Source of the DNA: an uncultured Legionella sp.
Lineage (GTDB): Bacteria > Pseudomonadota > Gammaproteobacteria > Legionellales > Legionellaceae
Direction: 5' to 3'
Assembly: GCF_937871865.1 (NCBI RefSeq)
Contig: NZ_CALMPD010000231.1
Span: 1-35,944 of the forward strand
DNA length: 35,944 nt
Shown in pieces: positions 27,429-35,870 of this stretch. Numbering within the stretch: position 1 is the first letter of the stretch; each line of letters starts with the position of its first letter. A program made the position numbers and the translations under genes. A model generated the notes under the pieces. That model saw only the letters and a list, made by a program, of their open reading frames with translations, searched no databases and was not told the DNA's origin.

Positions 27429-28535
27429 TTATAACCCTTCCACCTTGAGCTGCATGACTTTACCATGCCAGGATACTAACAACACCGGAGATTTTTGCAT
27501 TTCATATGCATGCGTTCCATCTGCACTGGTCATACTTGCTAACCAGCCCGGTGACAATATAGTGAGATTGGTTCGAACATACATCTTATCATTTGATAAC
27601 CACGCACGCGCATCTCCTCCACTAACCACTAACCGCGAACTTCCAGCTGGGGGAACACCATCAAGAACATGAAGCAGAATGTCGCTTGCTGAAGGAGGAA
27701 TACCTTCCTCCATCGGCATGCTTTTGGCATTTGGTCCATAACCTTGAACACGAAGATCAACACGATAATCTACTGCTTTTTGGCCTGGAATTAATGTCAA
27801 CATCACCGGAGTATTCAATCCTCTCAAGCGCACAGCCAAATTACCGTAGTTATATAACTTCATCGCCTGGATCATTAATGTATTGCTGGTTTTATCCCAT
27901 TGAATATTAAATGCCCCAGGATCACCCAGATCATAAGCGGATATTGGCCAAGGAGCCCCTGTCGAATCTAAAAAGACTAAAGAAGAAACAAATCCCTGTG
28001 ATAATCTAATCACTGGAGGAGTAGAACCTGGTGATAAATTGACGAATTGAGATGTTGCTGTTGGCTTTGGTGGCGTTCCAGGTGTTGATGCCTGCGCATA
28101 TTCATTAGTCTGATAAATTTGTTTTAAACGAACGATTTGTTCTGGACTTAAAGGATATAGACTACGAACCATATCCTTGAATGCCTTATTATCAATTATT
28201 TCAGTTTCATTTTGACTTATGACCTGATTATCTCCCCCTGATGCATTTTGTGCCTTTGTACTCTTCGGAGAAGAATCAGGAGCTGCATTATTTTGCGCGA
28301 CATTTGGTGTTGCAGGAGTAACTGCCGCACCAGGAATCACGCTAGTTATTCCCGACGCTAAAGTTTGGCTGTCCTGTCCAGGGTTTTGTGATAATTTCTG
28401 TTGCAATAACCTTAGTTGTTGCAAAGCCTGTTGCGCATCATCATCTTTGCCAGCAGCAAAGGCTCCAAATGAGATGAAACACATCATGCCAACTGTTAAA
28501 CAATTTTTTAACCGTGACTCTATTTTTTTCATCAT
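27429..28535 (-). CDS. icmK: Dot/Icm outer-membrane core protein IcmK/DotH
   Basis: DotH is a core subunit that, with DotC, DotD and DotG, builds the outer-membrane ring; it plays the VirB9-like role. The 368 residues start with a signal peptide (CLTVGMMCFISFGAFA, cleavage before AGKDD). A Gln/Pro/Ala-rich region follows to about 95. The conserved DotH domain contains LYPLSPEQIVRLKQIY and a C-terminal beta-rich half with VSWHGKVMQLKVEGL. Two ATGs are adjacent at the start. The first overlaps the icmL stop by one base, indicating coupled translation. Confidence 0.96.
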   Translation of the reverse strand: MMKKIESRLKNCLTVGMMCFISFGAFAAGKDDDAQQALQQLRLLQQKLSQNPGQDSQTLASGITSVIPGAAVTPATPNVAQNNAAPDSSPKSTKAQNASGGDNQVISQNETEIIDNKAFKDMVRSLYPLSPEQIVRLKQIYQTNEYAQASTPGTPPKPTATSQFVNLSPGSTPPVIRLSQGFVSSLVFLDSTGAPWPISAYDLGDPGAFNIQWDKTSNTLMIQAMKLYNYGNLAVRLRGLNTPVMLTLIPGQKAVDYRVDLRVQGYGPNAKSMPMEEGIPPSASDILLHVLDGVPPAGSSRLVVSGGDARAWLSNDKMYVRTNLTILSPGWLASMTSADGTHAYEMQKSPVLLVSWHGKVMQLKVEGL

Positions 28536-29173
28536 TAATTAACCCCACCACTGGCAGGTCCAACTACAAATTGTGATATACCAATTCCTCGGGGCGAATT
28601 TAAAGTAGAAACTCGAGTAATCAGCATGGTTACAACGTTATTTTGTTGCGTAAATTCACTCGCACTTTGATAAGTAACCAGAATAGGCATTTGCACTCGC
28701 CAGGAAAATTGGCCATTTAACACCCCTTTTTGCAAAATTATTGGTGCACGAGTTGCTACTGCTGAAACAATCAATTTTTTGGCTTTTACCGCGTCAAGGT
28801 TATTTGAGGACTGTAATGCACTAAGAAATTGATCCCAGCCATCTGCAGTAAAAAATCCTGAAGATGCTTGTAGTTCATCCCTGTAATTTACGAAATTATA
28901 AGTAAATGCCGCGATAGCCGCCTGGTTAGCCCACTGTAATACCGCAGAGTCTGACTGATTAGGTTCATTTAATGGAAATAAGGGGGTAATACGTCCATTT
29001 ATTGTGGTCGCAAAATATTTAGGAGCAGGAGGGTGCGTTATCATATAAACCAGCAGTGAAGCCAGGATGATGTTGACCACAATAGCAATCAGAAGCGCAA
29101 ATATGACCTTGCGCTGGCTATCTTTATAAAACTGATTTCTTAGTGCAACTACCGTTAAGGCATCTTCAGCCAT
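28535..29173 (-). CDS. icmL: Dot/Icm inner-membrane protein IcmL/DotI
   Basis: DotI is the VirB8-like inner-membrane component and forms complexes with DotJ. At 212 residues it has the expected length, with one membrane helix (VIFALLIAIVVNIILASLLVYMI, about 24-46) and a periplasmic NTF2-like domain with the conserved WANQAAIAAFTYNFVNYRDEL helix. GAGG precedes ATG 29173, 12 bases after the icmM stop. IcmL homologues also occur on conjugative plasmids as TraM. Confidence 0.96.
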   Translation of the reverse strand: MAEDALTVVALRNQFYKDSQRKVIFALLIAIVVNIILASLLVYMITHPPAPKYFATTINGRITPLFPLNEPNQSDSAVLQWANQAAIAAFTYNFVNYRDELQASSGFFTADGWDQFLSALQSSNNLDAVKAKKLIVSAVATRAPIILQKGVLNGQFSWRVQMPILVTYQSASEFTQQNNVVTMLITRVSTLNSPRGIGISQFVVGPASGGVN

Positions 29174-29185
29174 AATATCCTCTAC

Positions 29186-29470
29186 TTATTGCGGTATAAC
29201 CCGTGGTACATCATCTGTTGGCGGATCAGGTTCCAATAAAGGTTCAGATGATTCATTTGCCGTCGGCATCGACTTCAGCTTTACAGGAGGAGTTACCCCA
29301 CTTGTTGCATAGTAATCTCTCTCAGGTAAATTGATGTATATATAAAAAATGTATGCACCTATAATACCACTTAAAATAAGAGAAAGAATTAAGGCCACCA
29401 ACCCTCGTCGATAAATATTAACATTAAAATTCTTGTTCTGTCTTATTAACAACCACGATTCTCGACTCAT
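29186..29470 (-). CDS. icmM: Dot/Icm inner-membrane protein IcmM/DotJ
   Basis: DotJ is a short inner-membrane partner of DotI, similar to the DotI N-terminal part but without the folded periplasmic domain. I choose ATG 29470 (MSRESWLLIRQNKNFNVNIY), giving 94 residues, because GAGGAAG lies directly upstream and it begins after the icmN stop. The longer frame from 29494 would overlap icmN by 17 bases. There is one membrane helix (GLVALILSLILSGIIGAYIFYIYI) and a proline-rich acidic tail. Confidence 0.93.
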   Translation of the reverse strand: MSRESWLLIRQNKNFNVNIYRRGLVALILSLILSGIIGAYIFYIYINLPERDYYATSGVTPPVKLKSMPTANESSEPLLEPDPPTDDVPRVIPQ

Positions 29471-29477
29471 AACTTCC

Positions 29478-30050
29478 TCAATTAACCACCGCATTTCTGA
29501 ATGTTATTTCTACACGGGCATTAGGAGAGTTATCTCCTCCCTGAAGATAGGTGGTTATAGGTTTATCACTACCGAGCCCTTGTGTAAAGATAAAACGGCT
29601 GTCAATACCTTGAGTCCATAGATATTCACCAACAACACGTGATCTTGCTAAAGTTAATGCTCTTTCTCTTTGTACGGATACGTATTTACTACTGAAACTG
29701 GTAACACTTACGGCTACTTTTCTAAACTGTTTTAAAAATATAGCAACGTCGTTTAATACACCATAAGAAGACCATTTTAAATGGGGTGATTGATCCTCAA
29801 ACAATAAACTTGCTGGTATGCTGATCATATAATCCTGGCCAATAGTAACCGCTTTAATTCCGCTTCGATTAAATTTGGTGATGAATTTCATAATTGTTGC
29901 ATCACAGGCTCCCTGTACCTTACACGGCAGCTTGGGATCCTCGTCATCCGGAATATAATTCGAACGATGACATGCACTTACTAAAAGTAAGATAATCAAC
30001 CCGATGACTCGAATCATGATAATGATGTAGTTAACAAGCACTGATCTCAC
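29478..30050 (-). CDS. icmN: Dot/Icm lipoprotein IcmN/DotK
   Basis: DotK is an outer-membrane lipoprotein of the Dot/Icm core periphery with an OmpA-like domain. The lipobox LLVSAC with acylated cysteine lies near residue 27. The OmpA-like part shows VTSFSSKYVSVQRERALTLARSRVVGEYL, GLGSDKP and the closing NARVEI motif. The 190-residue start is GTG at 30050 with GGGGA upstream. An ATG 11 codons later (MIRVIGLI) also precedes the signal peptide but has no ribosome site. It is the first gene of the unit running to icmD. Confidence 0.93.
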   Translation of the reverse strand: MRSVLVNYIIIMIRVIGLIILLLVSACHRSNYIPDDEDPKLPCKVQGACDATIMKFITKFNRSGIKAVTIGQDYMISIPASLLFEDQSPHLKWSSYGVLNDVAIFLKQFRKVAVSVTSFSSKYVSVQRERALTLARSRVVGEYLWTQGIDSRFIFTQGLGSDKPITTYLQGGDNSPNARVEITFRNAVVN

Positions 30051-30087
30051 CCGTTATCCCCATTTTTGAAAATAGACTTATTGTGTT

Positions 30088-30116
30088 ATTTATGTCTAAC
30101 TATCTTTACTAGCCAA
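30088..30116 (-). promoter_or_regulatory. putative icmN promoter
   Basis: On the minus strand TTGGCT (30111-30116) is separated by 17 bases from ATAAAT (30088-30093), about 38 bases ahead of the GTG start. With the terminator just upstream it would start the icmNMLKEGCD transcript. Confidence 0.4.
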
Positions 30117-30325
30117 TTGATAATAAAAACATACAAATCATTACGTTACAATGAATTTAATAAAATTGCTATTTTTTTAAAAAAATTATTTGAACTGCAC
30201 GAAATATATGGTGTTTTTTTCATCAACATTGAAAAGATTAAACTCAATATGAGATGGATTATGGCGCAAAGGGCACTAAAGCATAAATTACCAGACTCTA
30301 TTGTGGCCAGTTACCGATAAAATAA

Positions 30326-30355
30326 AAAACACTGTTTCCGAGGTTACAGTGTTTT
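30326..30355 (-). terminator. rho-independent terminator after icmO
   Basis: AAAACACTGT at 30326-30335 pairs with ACAGTGTTTT at 30346-30355 around a 10-base loop. On the minus strand the stem runs straight into a TTTTTTATTTTAT tract. It lies about 45 bases past the icmO stop. The AT-rich ends make it active in either direction in principle. Confidence 0.8.
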
Positions 30356-30398
30356 GTTTCATTCGTATAATAAATATGGGGCAGATGAATGCTCTGAT

Positions 30399-32750
30399 TT
30401 AAGTTAAATCTTCTTCACTTTTTAGCCTCGCTTTCTCGCGTTCCATTGAGATTCGTGAAGATAAAGTTCTTACTACATCAGTAAGTTCTTGAGAATCGAT
30501 GACATCTAGTTCCTCAGGTGGATAACTTGTAGCTAATTGGAAGTCTTTGATGAGCTCATTAGCGACAGTACCTGCATACTTATCCTTTGCACCAGCTAAC
30601 CGCTCAATCATCATCATTTGATTTCGAGTTTCGTTAATCGGCAACAACGGCTCTGAAAATGCTGATTTATCATTAGCCAAAACAGGCGGTGCATTCGCAT
30701 TAACTCTCAGCCCGCTGAATATTGTTAACGCCCCTTCAACTTCCTCTTCGATAATATCCTCTACTGGTTCAGGCTCATTGTGACCATGAAAGGCAATAAA
30801 TGCGGCAACACTTCGCTCAATAGGCTCCTCAATATTTGATTCTCTGAGTGCTTTGGTTATCAAGGTAATTTCTTCATTTTCAACTTCTTTACTAATGCTT
30901 AAATCACCGCTATTCAATATCCGTTGGAAAGACGATAATTGTTTTTGTAATTTAACCAAATAATCATCTGGTGGCGGTTCGACTTTCAAGAACTGATTAA
31001 TTTTGAGCTGTTTCACTGGTTTGGGATTAGCGTAAAACATGCGAGCGCGAACAATTTTTGACTTGAAAAAGATATGTGCTTCACCCTCTGTTTGTTCTTT
31101 CAAATCCAACAAATCAACACGAGATCTTTTTTCAAATGAAGAACTTTTCGTATCCATATAACTATTAGTGATGCCAGAATCTTTCGTTTGAAATGAATCA
31201 ACTTTTGTTACATAGGCCTCACCTGCCGTTTTTGTAAAGAAATCCCAGGTTTCTGTCGGATCTTCAAGCTTCATACAAATTTTAATGTTCGTGTTTGCAC
31301 CGATTGATGCAGCCTCTTCTTTTGATGCTTTTTGGAATGCAGGTAAATCCTGACCCGCAAATATCGCGGAGAACCCTAATGAACGTGCCTGAGCAGGCAC
31401 CACAGCGAAGCCTTGAACCGCGTAATAACCGTACTCATCAAGAATACACATATACGGAGTAGGAGCATTTGTTGGTTTTCTTAAAATAACATCCCGATAA
31501 TCCCCTTCAACTTCTTCCCCCAGACCTGCGGCCATCATGGCTTTTAATGAGGATACTATAATTTTACCCAGGTTCGATAATTCGTCAGGAGATTTTTCCA
31601 AAGCAGGTAACAAGACCACCAAGATTCGTCGATTTAATACAACGTCCTTAAAATCAACTTCTGCAAGGTTTGTTCGGATAATGTGCCCATAAGTATCTGC
31701 TAATGATGAGAAACTTCTTACCAACTGCATGGTAATAAAACCATGCTGTTCCAGTACTTGAGATACCTGCTTGCCTTTTTTCTCTTTGTTATATCCTGGT
31801 AATGTATTTAAATAGTTTCTTAATGGATCGGTTACTAATTTAGGGATTTGCTCAATATTCACGCCTTCTTGGTCATCCCGTGGGAAAATTTTATCAATGA
31901 CAATCGATTCCAGGCGTTGTAAATCAAAATAGTTACGAATCGAGTTTGCATCCAACAGAATTGCCCCATCGTCACGCATGTAAACCAATAAACGCATAAG
32001 AGCTTCAACGAAAGCAATTGCCCGCCCCTTCCACATATCACCATCTGAAGACTGGCCGGAGCCCCCCATCAAACTGACCACCAATTGGGTGAGCATACTG
32101 GATGAACCCTGACAAAATGGATTCAAGGTGTTAGATAACCGTCGTTCCTGTGGCCCCACAATATCTCGGGCACCAGTCATAAAATTAATGAGTAACAAAT
32201 CATCTTCGCGTCCCATGCTGCGAACCATAGAAAAAACTTTCGCATAAAGAGAGTTATCCCCTTTCCCATCAACATAGATAAATCCGCTTCCCTGAACCAG
32301 GGCATTGTAGGCTAGAGAAACCAAGGCTTCTGTTTTACCACTACCGGTTGAACCAAAAATTAAAGCATGAGTACGCATGTCATCATTGGCAAACCAGAGC
32401 TCTTCACCTGTTTTACGATCATTACCAAAAAAAGCAATTCCACGGGCAATATTGGGTTTATTAATTCCAGGCTTCAGATCGTTATAATCTTTCACGCGAG
32501 CAATTTGTGGAAGTCGAAACGGTAGTTTTTGCTTGCGAGTATAACTATAGAGAAAGCAAAGCGCCCCCAGAAGCATCAATAAGGTGGCAACCTGAGAAAA
32601 ATAGTATGACGCAGCCGCCAAGGCAAATAATAAAATCGAAATATTGGTAGGATCAGCAAAAAAATCTGCTATTCGCTGGGTTATAGTTCGCGTATCCCTT
32701 AAAAGTAGGGTTGGATCCAACTCATTTCGTGTATCAATACCGCGCATCAT
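30399..32750 (-). CDS. icmO: Dot/Icm coupling ATPase IcmO/DotL
   Basis: DotL is the type IV coupling protein (VirD4/TraG-like ATPase) that receives substrates for export. At 783 residues it has the L. pneumophila length. Two N-terminal membrane helices (about 38-72) precede the ATPase domain with Walker A GSTGSGKT near 129-137 and the Walker B region CILDEYGYY. The long C-terminal extension (about 590-783) matches the part known to bind DotN and the IcmS-IcmW and LvgA adaptors. The ATG overlaps the icmP stop by 4 bases, so translation is coupled. Confidence 0.97.
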   Translation of the reverse strand: MMRGIDTRNELDPTLLLRDTRTITQRIADFFADPTNISILLFALAAASYYFSQVATLLMLLGALCFLYSYTRKQKLPFRLPQIARVKDYNDLKPGINKPNIARGIAFFGNDRKTGEELWFANDDMRTHALIFGSTGSGKTEALVSLAYNALVQGSGFIYVDGKGDNSLYAKVFSMVRSMGREDDLLLINFMTGARDIVGPQERRLSNTLNPFCQGSSSMLTQLVVSLMGGSGQSSDGDMWKGRAIAFVEALMRLLVYMRDDGAILLDANSIRNYFDLQRLESIVIDKIFPRDDQEGVNIEQIPKLVTDPLRNYLNTLPGYNKEKKGKQVSQVLEQHGFITMQLVRSFSSLADTYGHIIRTNLAEVDFKDVVLNRRILVVLLPALEKSPDELSNLGKIIVSSLKAMMAAGLGEEVEGDYRDVILRKPTNAPTPYMCILDEYGYYAVQGFAVVPAQARSLGFSAIFAGQDLPAFQKASKEEAASIGANTNIKICMKLEDPTETWDFFTKTAGEAYVTKVDSFQTKDSGITNSYMDTKSSSFEKRSRVDLLDLKEQTEGEAHIFFKSKIVRARMFYANPKPVKQLKINQFLKVEPPPDDYLVKLQKQLSSFQRILNSGDLSISKEVENEEITLITKALRESNIEEPIERSVAAFIAFHGHNEPEPVEDIIEEEVEGALTIFSGLRVNANAPPVLANDKSAFSEPLLPINETRNQMMMIERLAGAKDKYAGTVANELIKDFQLATSYPPEELDVIDSQELTDVVRTLSSRISMEREKARLKSEEDLT

Positions 32751-33877
32751 GGCTCTAATTCTCCCATTTGACGAGGTGTTAATTTAATTTCTTTAATCGC
32801 GATTTCTAAAGCCCTTATTGCTTCATCAATCATAGGTACTAAAGAACGGCGTCCCATCACTTTTTCTGCTTTCCAATGGGCAAACGGGCCACCAACTTCT
32901 GAATAAGGAGTTTGTCTGCCTACACAATTAAGCATATACCATAATCGTCGGTCTATGGGCTTTAGCCAAAGAAATTCTGAACTGGGCACAACTCCGTCAT
33001 CCCTCGCAGCTTCAAGTAATGACGCCAAGACCGTAAGCATATAAGCATGTTTAGAAATAACTTCCTGAACAATTTCAGAGTTTTGATATTTTTTGATTAT
33101 CGGTTTAGCCACTGAAAAATCGGGTTTCCCGGCAACAAAAGTAGCATCCAGTACCTTTAAAATATGATTAGCGGCATCCCTGTCTCGATTTATTCGCGCA
33201 AGAAAAACGCCAGCCATCGCATAAGCCTGGGGAGTACAGCGCTCGAACCCATCCCAATAAGGTCCCAGCTGCATAGTGAATACACGCTTGGCATCCCCTT
33301 TTCGAATTCCTGCCGTCATCTCTTGCCCGGGAAGAGGGTTGTCTAATAACGCATCATCTTTTCTCAATAAATTATACTTACGAGCAAACTCCATTGGAGT
33401 CAAAGCCATAGCCCAAGGCCCTTTATTCACATCCTGGCTCACTAAATCTTCTTTAACGATTGGCATAATTGCAGGCCAGTTGAATTGCTCCTGTGCCCTC
33501 AAGGTCTTCATATCATGAGCCCTGCGGAATTTTAAAGTAATATTTGAACGATAGAGCAAAACCGCGAGCACCAATAAAACAAAAACAACAGGGTAACGCA
33601 TGAAATCACCAACATTTCCTGTCATTTCAACTAAGACGTGCCATTCTATTGTTTTGGGATCGACAGTTTCCATAAGATAAATCTGGTTAGCTAATGACTG
33701 ATTATTAATAAATAAATTAACCAGCTTGGCCTGCCAAATATTTATTTGAAAAACGAAACTGACAATATGCTGATGTCCAAATTTCCAAATAAAAAAACCT
33801 GTGATGAACAACAGTACGATAATCCATACTGGTGCCATCCCATTGTCTGAACCCGATTGCTGTTGTTGCTGAGCCAT
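32747..33877 (-). CDS. icmP: Dot/Icm coupling complex protein IcmP/DotM
   Basis: DotM is an inner-membrane subunit of the coupling complex; its cytoplasmic domain has basic patches known to bind acidic, Glu-rich effector signals. The 376 residues show an N-terminal Gln run (MAQQQQQSG), a membrane helix at about 16-32 (WIIVLLFITGFFIWKFG), a second at about 90-110 (FVLLVLAVLLYRS), and the large C-terminal domain. It resembles the trbA-like proteins of IncI plasmids. The start lacks a strong ribosome site. Confidence 0.96.
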   Translation of the reverse strand: MAQQQQQSGSDNGMAPVWIIVLLFITGFFIWKFGHQHIVSFVFQINIWQAKLVNLFINNQSLANQIYLMETVDPKTIEWHVLVEMTGNVGDFMRYPVVFVLLVLAVLLYRSNITLKFRRAHDMKTLRAQEQFNWPAIMPIVKEDLVSQDVNKGPWAMALTPMEFARKYNLLRKDDALLDNPLPGQEMTAGIRKGDAKRVFTMQLGPYWDGFERCTPQAYAMAGVFLARINRDRDAANHILKVLDATFVAGKPDFSVAKPIIKKYQNSEIVQEVISKHAYMLTVLASLLEAARDDGVVPSSEFLWLKPIDRRLWYMLNCVGRQTPYSEVGGPFAHWKAEKVMGRRSLVPMIDEAIRALEIAIKEIKLTPRQMGELEP

Positions 33878-33909
33878 TGATGCAAACTTTTCTTAAGGTT
33901 ATTTAATTC

Positions 33910-33916
33910 AAGTATA
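33910..33916 (-). promoter_or_regulatory. TATACTT element upstream of icmP
   Basis: The minus strand reads TATACTT about 33 bases before the icmP ATG. A TATACT element working as a -10 has been described upstream of several icm genes in L. pneumophila. No good -35 hexamer is seen at the usual spacing. The 184-base gap from icmQ (33878-34061) has no gene. Confidence 0.5.
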
Positions 33917-34061
33917 TACTGCTCTGAGGCAAATTTGCGATATTTTCTAACTAGATAGACCAAAATATGAAATCTAGTAATAAAATATTTAAATCAAACA
34001 GCCCCATTGAAAATCATTTACGATTGTTTTCAACCTGTTTCAGCAACCATCTGAGTATCTG

Positions 34062-34637
34062 TTATGTTGTTTTAATCAACCGTCCACGTTCGTATTTATA
34101 GACTCCCGTGAGATGCACAAAACGACTGATATTATCCAGATTCAAGGTTTTATCTTTTAAGCTGAGCAGAATTGTTCCTAGCTTATCTACAGGCGCTTTG
34201 TCTGAAGAAAGGGGTAAAATATCAGATTGATTGATATAAATACCAACATAACTTTCATTTTGTTTGTTTTCTTTAGTTTTAAGTATTGCTTTTACATCAG
34301 CCTCATCGGCATAAATGGGTCGCGAAATCATTTGTCTGGGCAGATTGACAATAATTTTCTCCCAAGACTGCATGTTTGTCCCGTCAGAGGAATACAGTGA
34401 AATAAAAATCTCCTGTTGCCCACTTCTCAAAGCAATACGGTTGGCTAAATGCGACTCCGCTTTTAACTGAGCATGGCTGCTAGCGCCCAATTGATTTAAG
34501 AAGCCATCACGAATTTCAATTAAATTTTTGCCAACGACTTTTAGAAAATTGGATTGTTCCCAAGGGCCCTTTTCTATGGCCTCGTTCAAAGCGTTTAGTA
34601 TGGCTTCATTTTGTTCATCAGAGAGTCTATCTTTCAT
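34062..34637 (-). CDS. icmQ: Dot/Icm protein IcmQ
   Basis: IcmQ is a cytoplasmic protein that can insert into membranes and form pores, and its C-terminal domain is known to bind NAD+. Its activity is held in check by IcmR or the IcmR-equivalent of each species. The 191-residue length is standard. The N-terminal helical part (DEQNEAILNALNEAIEKGPWEQSNFLKVVGKNL) is the region that contacts IcmR. A mainly beta C-terminal domain follows. The ribosome site is weak and a short GGGT/ACCC hairpin lies just ahead of the start. The gene follows the icmR-like gene by 93 bases. Confidence 0.95.
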   Translation of the reverse strand: MKDRLSDEQNEAILNALNEAIEKGPWEQSNFLKVVGKNLIEIRDGFLNQLGASSHAQLKAESHLANRIALRSGQQEIFISLYSSDGTNMQSWEKIIVNLPRQMISRPIYADEADVKAILKTKENKQNESYVGIYINQSDILPLSSDKAPVDKLGTILLSLKDKTLNLDNISRFVHLTGVYKYERGRLIKTT

Positions 34638-34680
34638 AACATCTTAGGGTAGAGCACCCAAATTAATAGGCATTAATAAG

Positions 34681-34687
34681 AAGTATA
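34681..34687 (-). promoter_or_regulatory. TATACTT element between the icmR-like gene and icmQ
   Basis: TATACTT on the minus strand lies 43 bases ahead of the icmQ ATG. It would give icmQ its own promoter in addition to read-through. No convincing -35 is seen. A TATTAAT direct repeat with a 10-base period (34662-34678) lies downstream of it. Confidence 0.4.
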
Positions 34688-34730
34688 ACAGCATTTGCCA
34701 AAATCGATGTCAGCATAGCTATAATAAACC

Positions 34731-35039
34731 TTAAAAAGTCCGAGTATTATAGAGCGATTCAATATGCTCAGCGTCAGGTTGTCTGGCAATATTATTATCC
34801 AAACTATTTTGAATAGCTACGCTGCAGTTTTGTAACACTTCAACGGCTAAACAATATGCTGCATCGTTTGATCGCAAGTTAGATGCCTGATTCGTTTTGC
34901 CCACAAGATTGTTTACTGGAACAACGACTTGAGAATGAACGAACTCAAGAGATACGCCCGCTTTTTGTTCGGCAGGAGATAAATGAAATCCGTATCTATT
35001 ATCTCCATATTTAAGATTTCGATCACGTGCATCAGCCAT
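34731..35039 (-). CDS. small protein in the icmR position, likely IcmR functional homologue (FIR)
   Basis: This 102-residue protein sits exactly where icmR lies, directly upstream of icmQ, but I cannot align it to L. pneumophila IcmR (120 residues) by eye. Legionella species are known to carry unrelated FIR genes here whose products bind the IcmQ N-terminal region and control its pore activity. The sequence is hydrophilic, with no signal peptide. It has helical stretches around SPAEQKAGVSLEFVHSQVV and DAAYCLAVEVLQNCSVAIQNSL that could form the expected partner helices. GGGAG precedes ATG 35039. The role is inferred from position. Confidence 0.75.
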   Translation of the reverse strand: MADARDRNLKYGDNRYGFHLSPAEQKAGVSLEFVHSQVVVPVNNLVGKTNQASNLRSNDAAYCLAVEVLQNCSVAIQNSLDNNIARQPDAEHIESLYNTRTF

Positions 35040-35075
35040 TTGATAACTCCCACAAATTTATTGCTTTATGTAACC

Positions 35076-35135
35076 AGTGTAACAAATTCAATTGTTGACG
35101 ATACCTGCTTTCTGAATAACTTTCGAATTCTTTAC
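35076..35135 (-). promoter_or_regulatory. possible promoter with CpxR-like site upstream of the icmR-like gene
   Basis: On the minus strand GTAAA, six bases, GAAAG (35120-35135) recalls the GTAAA-N5/6-GTAAA site through which CpxR controls icmR in L. pneumophila; the second half is poor. A TACACT (35076-35081) may be the -10. It lies in the 114-base gap after icmS. Confidence 0.25.
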
Positions 35136-35153
35136 AAAAAATAAATACACTAT

Positions 35154-35498
35154 TTAGTCGTACATTAACTCATCCATAGGAGTATAGTCTCGACTAGGTC
35201 CACCTTGAATTAATTCGTTTACCACATCAGTCATACATAATAAACGCAGCACATTGGGTGTAACTTCATCAAACACTACTCGAATACCCAATAATGCGCC
35301 TTCAGTTTCATCAAATGTAACACCTAACCCATACCCCAGACAAAGAGAACATAATTGATCTGCTCTTTTTGCGATTGCTGGTAATAAGCCCGTATCAGAA
35401 AACACTTCCTCATACCCTACAAACCGATCATTCAGGTAAAATTTGGCGTTCAACGCTGCCGCAATGACGACCATGCACTTGCTAATATCTCGTTCCAT
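35154..35498 (-). CDS. icmS: Dot/Icm secretion chaperone IcmS
   Basis: IcmS is a small acidic cytoplasmic chaperone. With IcmW it binds a subset of effectors and docks on the DotL C terminus. The 114-residue length matches. The sequence MERDISKCMVVIAAALNAKFYLNDRF and the Asp/Glu-rich end (PMDELMYD) are typical. Its ATG follows the icmT stop with no base between, so translation is coupled to icmT. Confidence 0.96.
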   Translation of the reverse strand: MERDISKCMVVIAAALNAKFYLNDRFVGYEEVFSDTGLLPAIAKRADQLCSLCLGYGLGVTFDETEGALLGIRVVFDEVTPNVLRLLCMTDVVNELIQGGPSRDYTPMDELMYD

Positions 35499-35759
35499 TT
35501 ATCTCCACCATGGTTGTGAAGACTTGAGAGACCCTGCAAAAATGTTGCGAATCCATCTCAAAAATACAGGGATAGTAAAGCCATAATGCTCAACAATACC
35601 AAAAAATACAGCGGAAACTAACACTAATATTCCTGTCCACACTCGAATGTGCATTAAAAATAAAAAAATTGGGAATGCTGCCCGAGCATCCACAATGAAA
35701 AAACGAGCACTGCGTGCTGAATCACGCCAATGACTTGTAGCAGAAAAACTTCCAGCCAT
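35499..35759 (-). CDS. icmT: Dot/Icm protein IcmT
   Basis: IcmT is a small inner-membrane protein needed for Dot/Icm function and, in L. pneumophila, linked to pore-mediated exit from the host cell. The 86 residues contain a hydrophobic segment IWTGILVLVSAVFFGIVEHYGF-like around 38-60 (beginning VWTGILVLV) and end near SQPWWR. GAGGG lies ahead of ATG 35759. It is the first gene of the minus-strand icm block. Confidence 0.95.
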   Translation of the reverse strand: MAGSFSATSHWRDSARSARFFIVDARAAFPIFLFLMHIRVWTGILVLVSAVFFGIVEHYGFTIPVFLRWIRNIFAGSLKSSQPWWR

Positions 35760-35790
35760 ACCCTACCCTCAAGAACTATCCTCTTAAGAA

Positions 35791-35797
35791 AAGTATA
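35791..35797 (-). promoter_or_regulatory. TATACTT element upstream of icmT
   Basis: TATACTT on the minus strand lies 31 bases ahead of the icmT ATG, in the context GTATATACTT shared with the icmP upstream site. It is the likely -10 of the icmTS transcript. Confidence 0.55.
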
Positions 35798-35870
35798 TAC
35801 CTAAAAAAATGCTTTCGCACCAGCCTGATTGGATTATTTAATGCATTAATAAAATGAAAGAAATAGGAAC

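Larger units (their letters stand above)
30051..30398. other. 348-base gap between icmO and icmN
   Basis: This AT-rich gap holds the icmO terminator (30326-30355) and a promoter-like pair for icmN (30088-30116). A plus-strand 84-aa frame crosses it but overlaps both signals and looks fortuitous. Confidence 0.5.

Noticed and set aside
27425..27466. Upstream start for icmE (MVKSCSSRWKGYKQ)
   Set aside because: It lies inside icmK; the ATG at 27424 matches the known DotG N terminus and follows the icmK stop.
29471..29494. Upstream start for icmM (MRWLIEEV)
   Set aside because: It overlaps icmN, while GAGGAAG is placed for the ATG at 29470.
30066..30320. 84-aa plus-strand frame in the icmO-icmN gap
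   Set aside because: It runs through the icmN promoter region and ends at the icmO terminator, has no ribosome site and shows AT-driven composition.
34662..34678. TATTAAT direct repeat upstream of icmQ as a PmrA box
   Set aside because: The period is 10 rather than 11 bases, it lacks the cTTAAT context, and it lies downstream of the likely -10 element.
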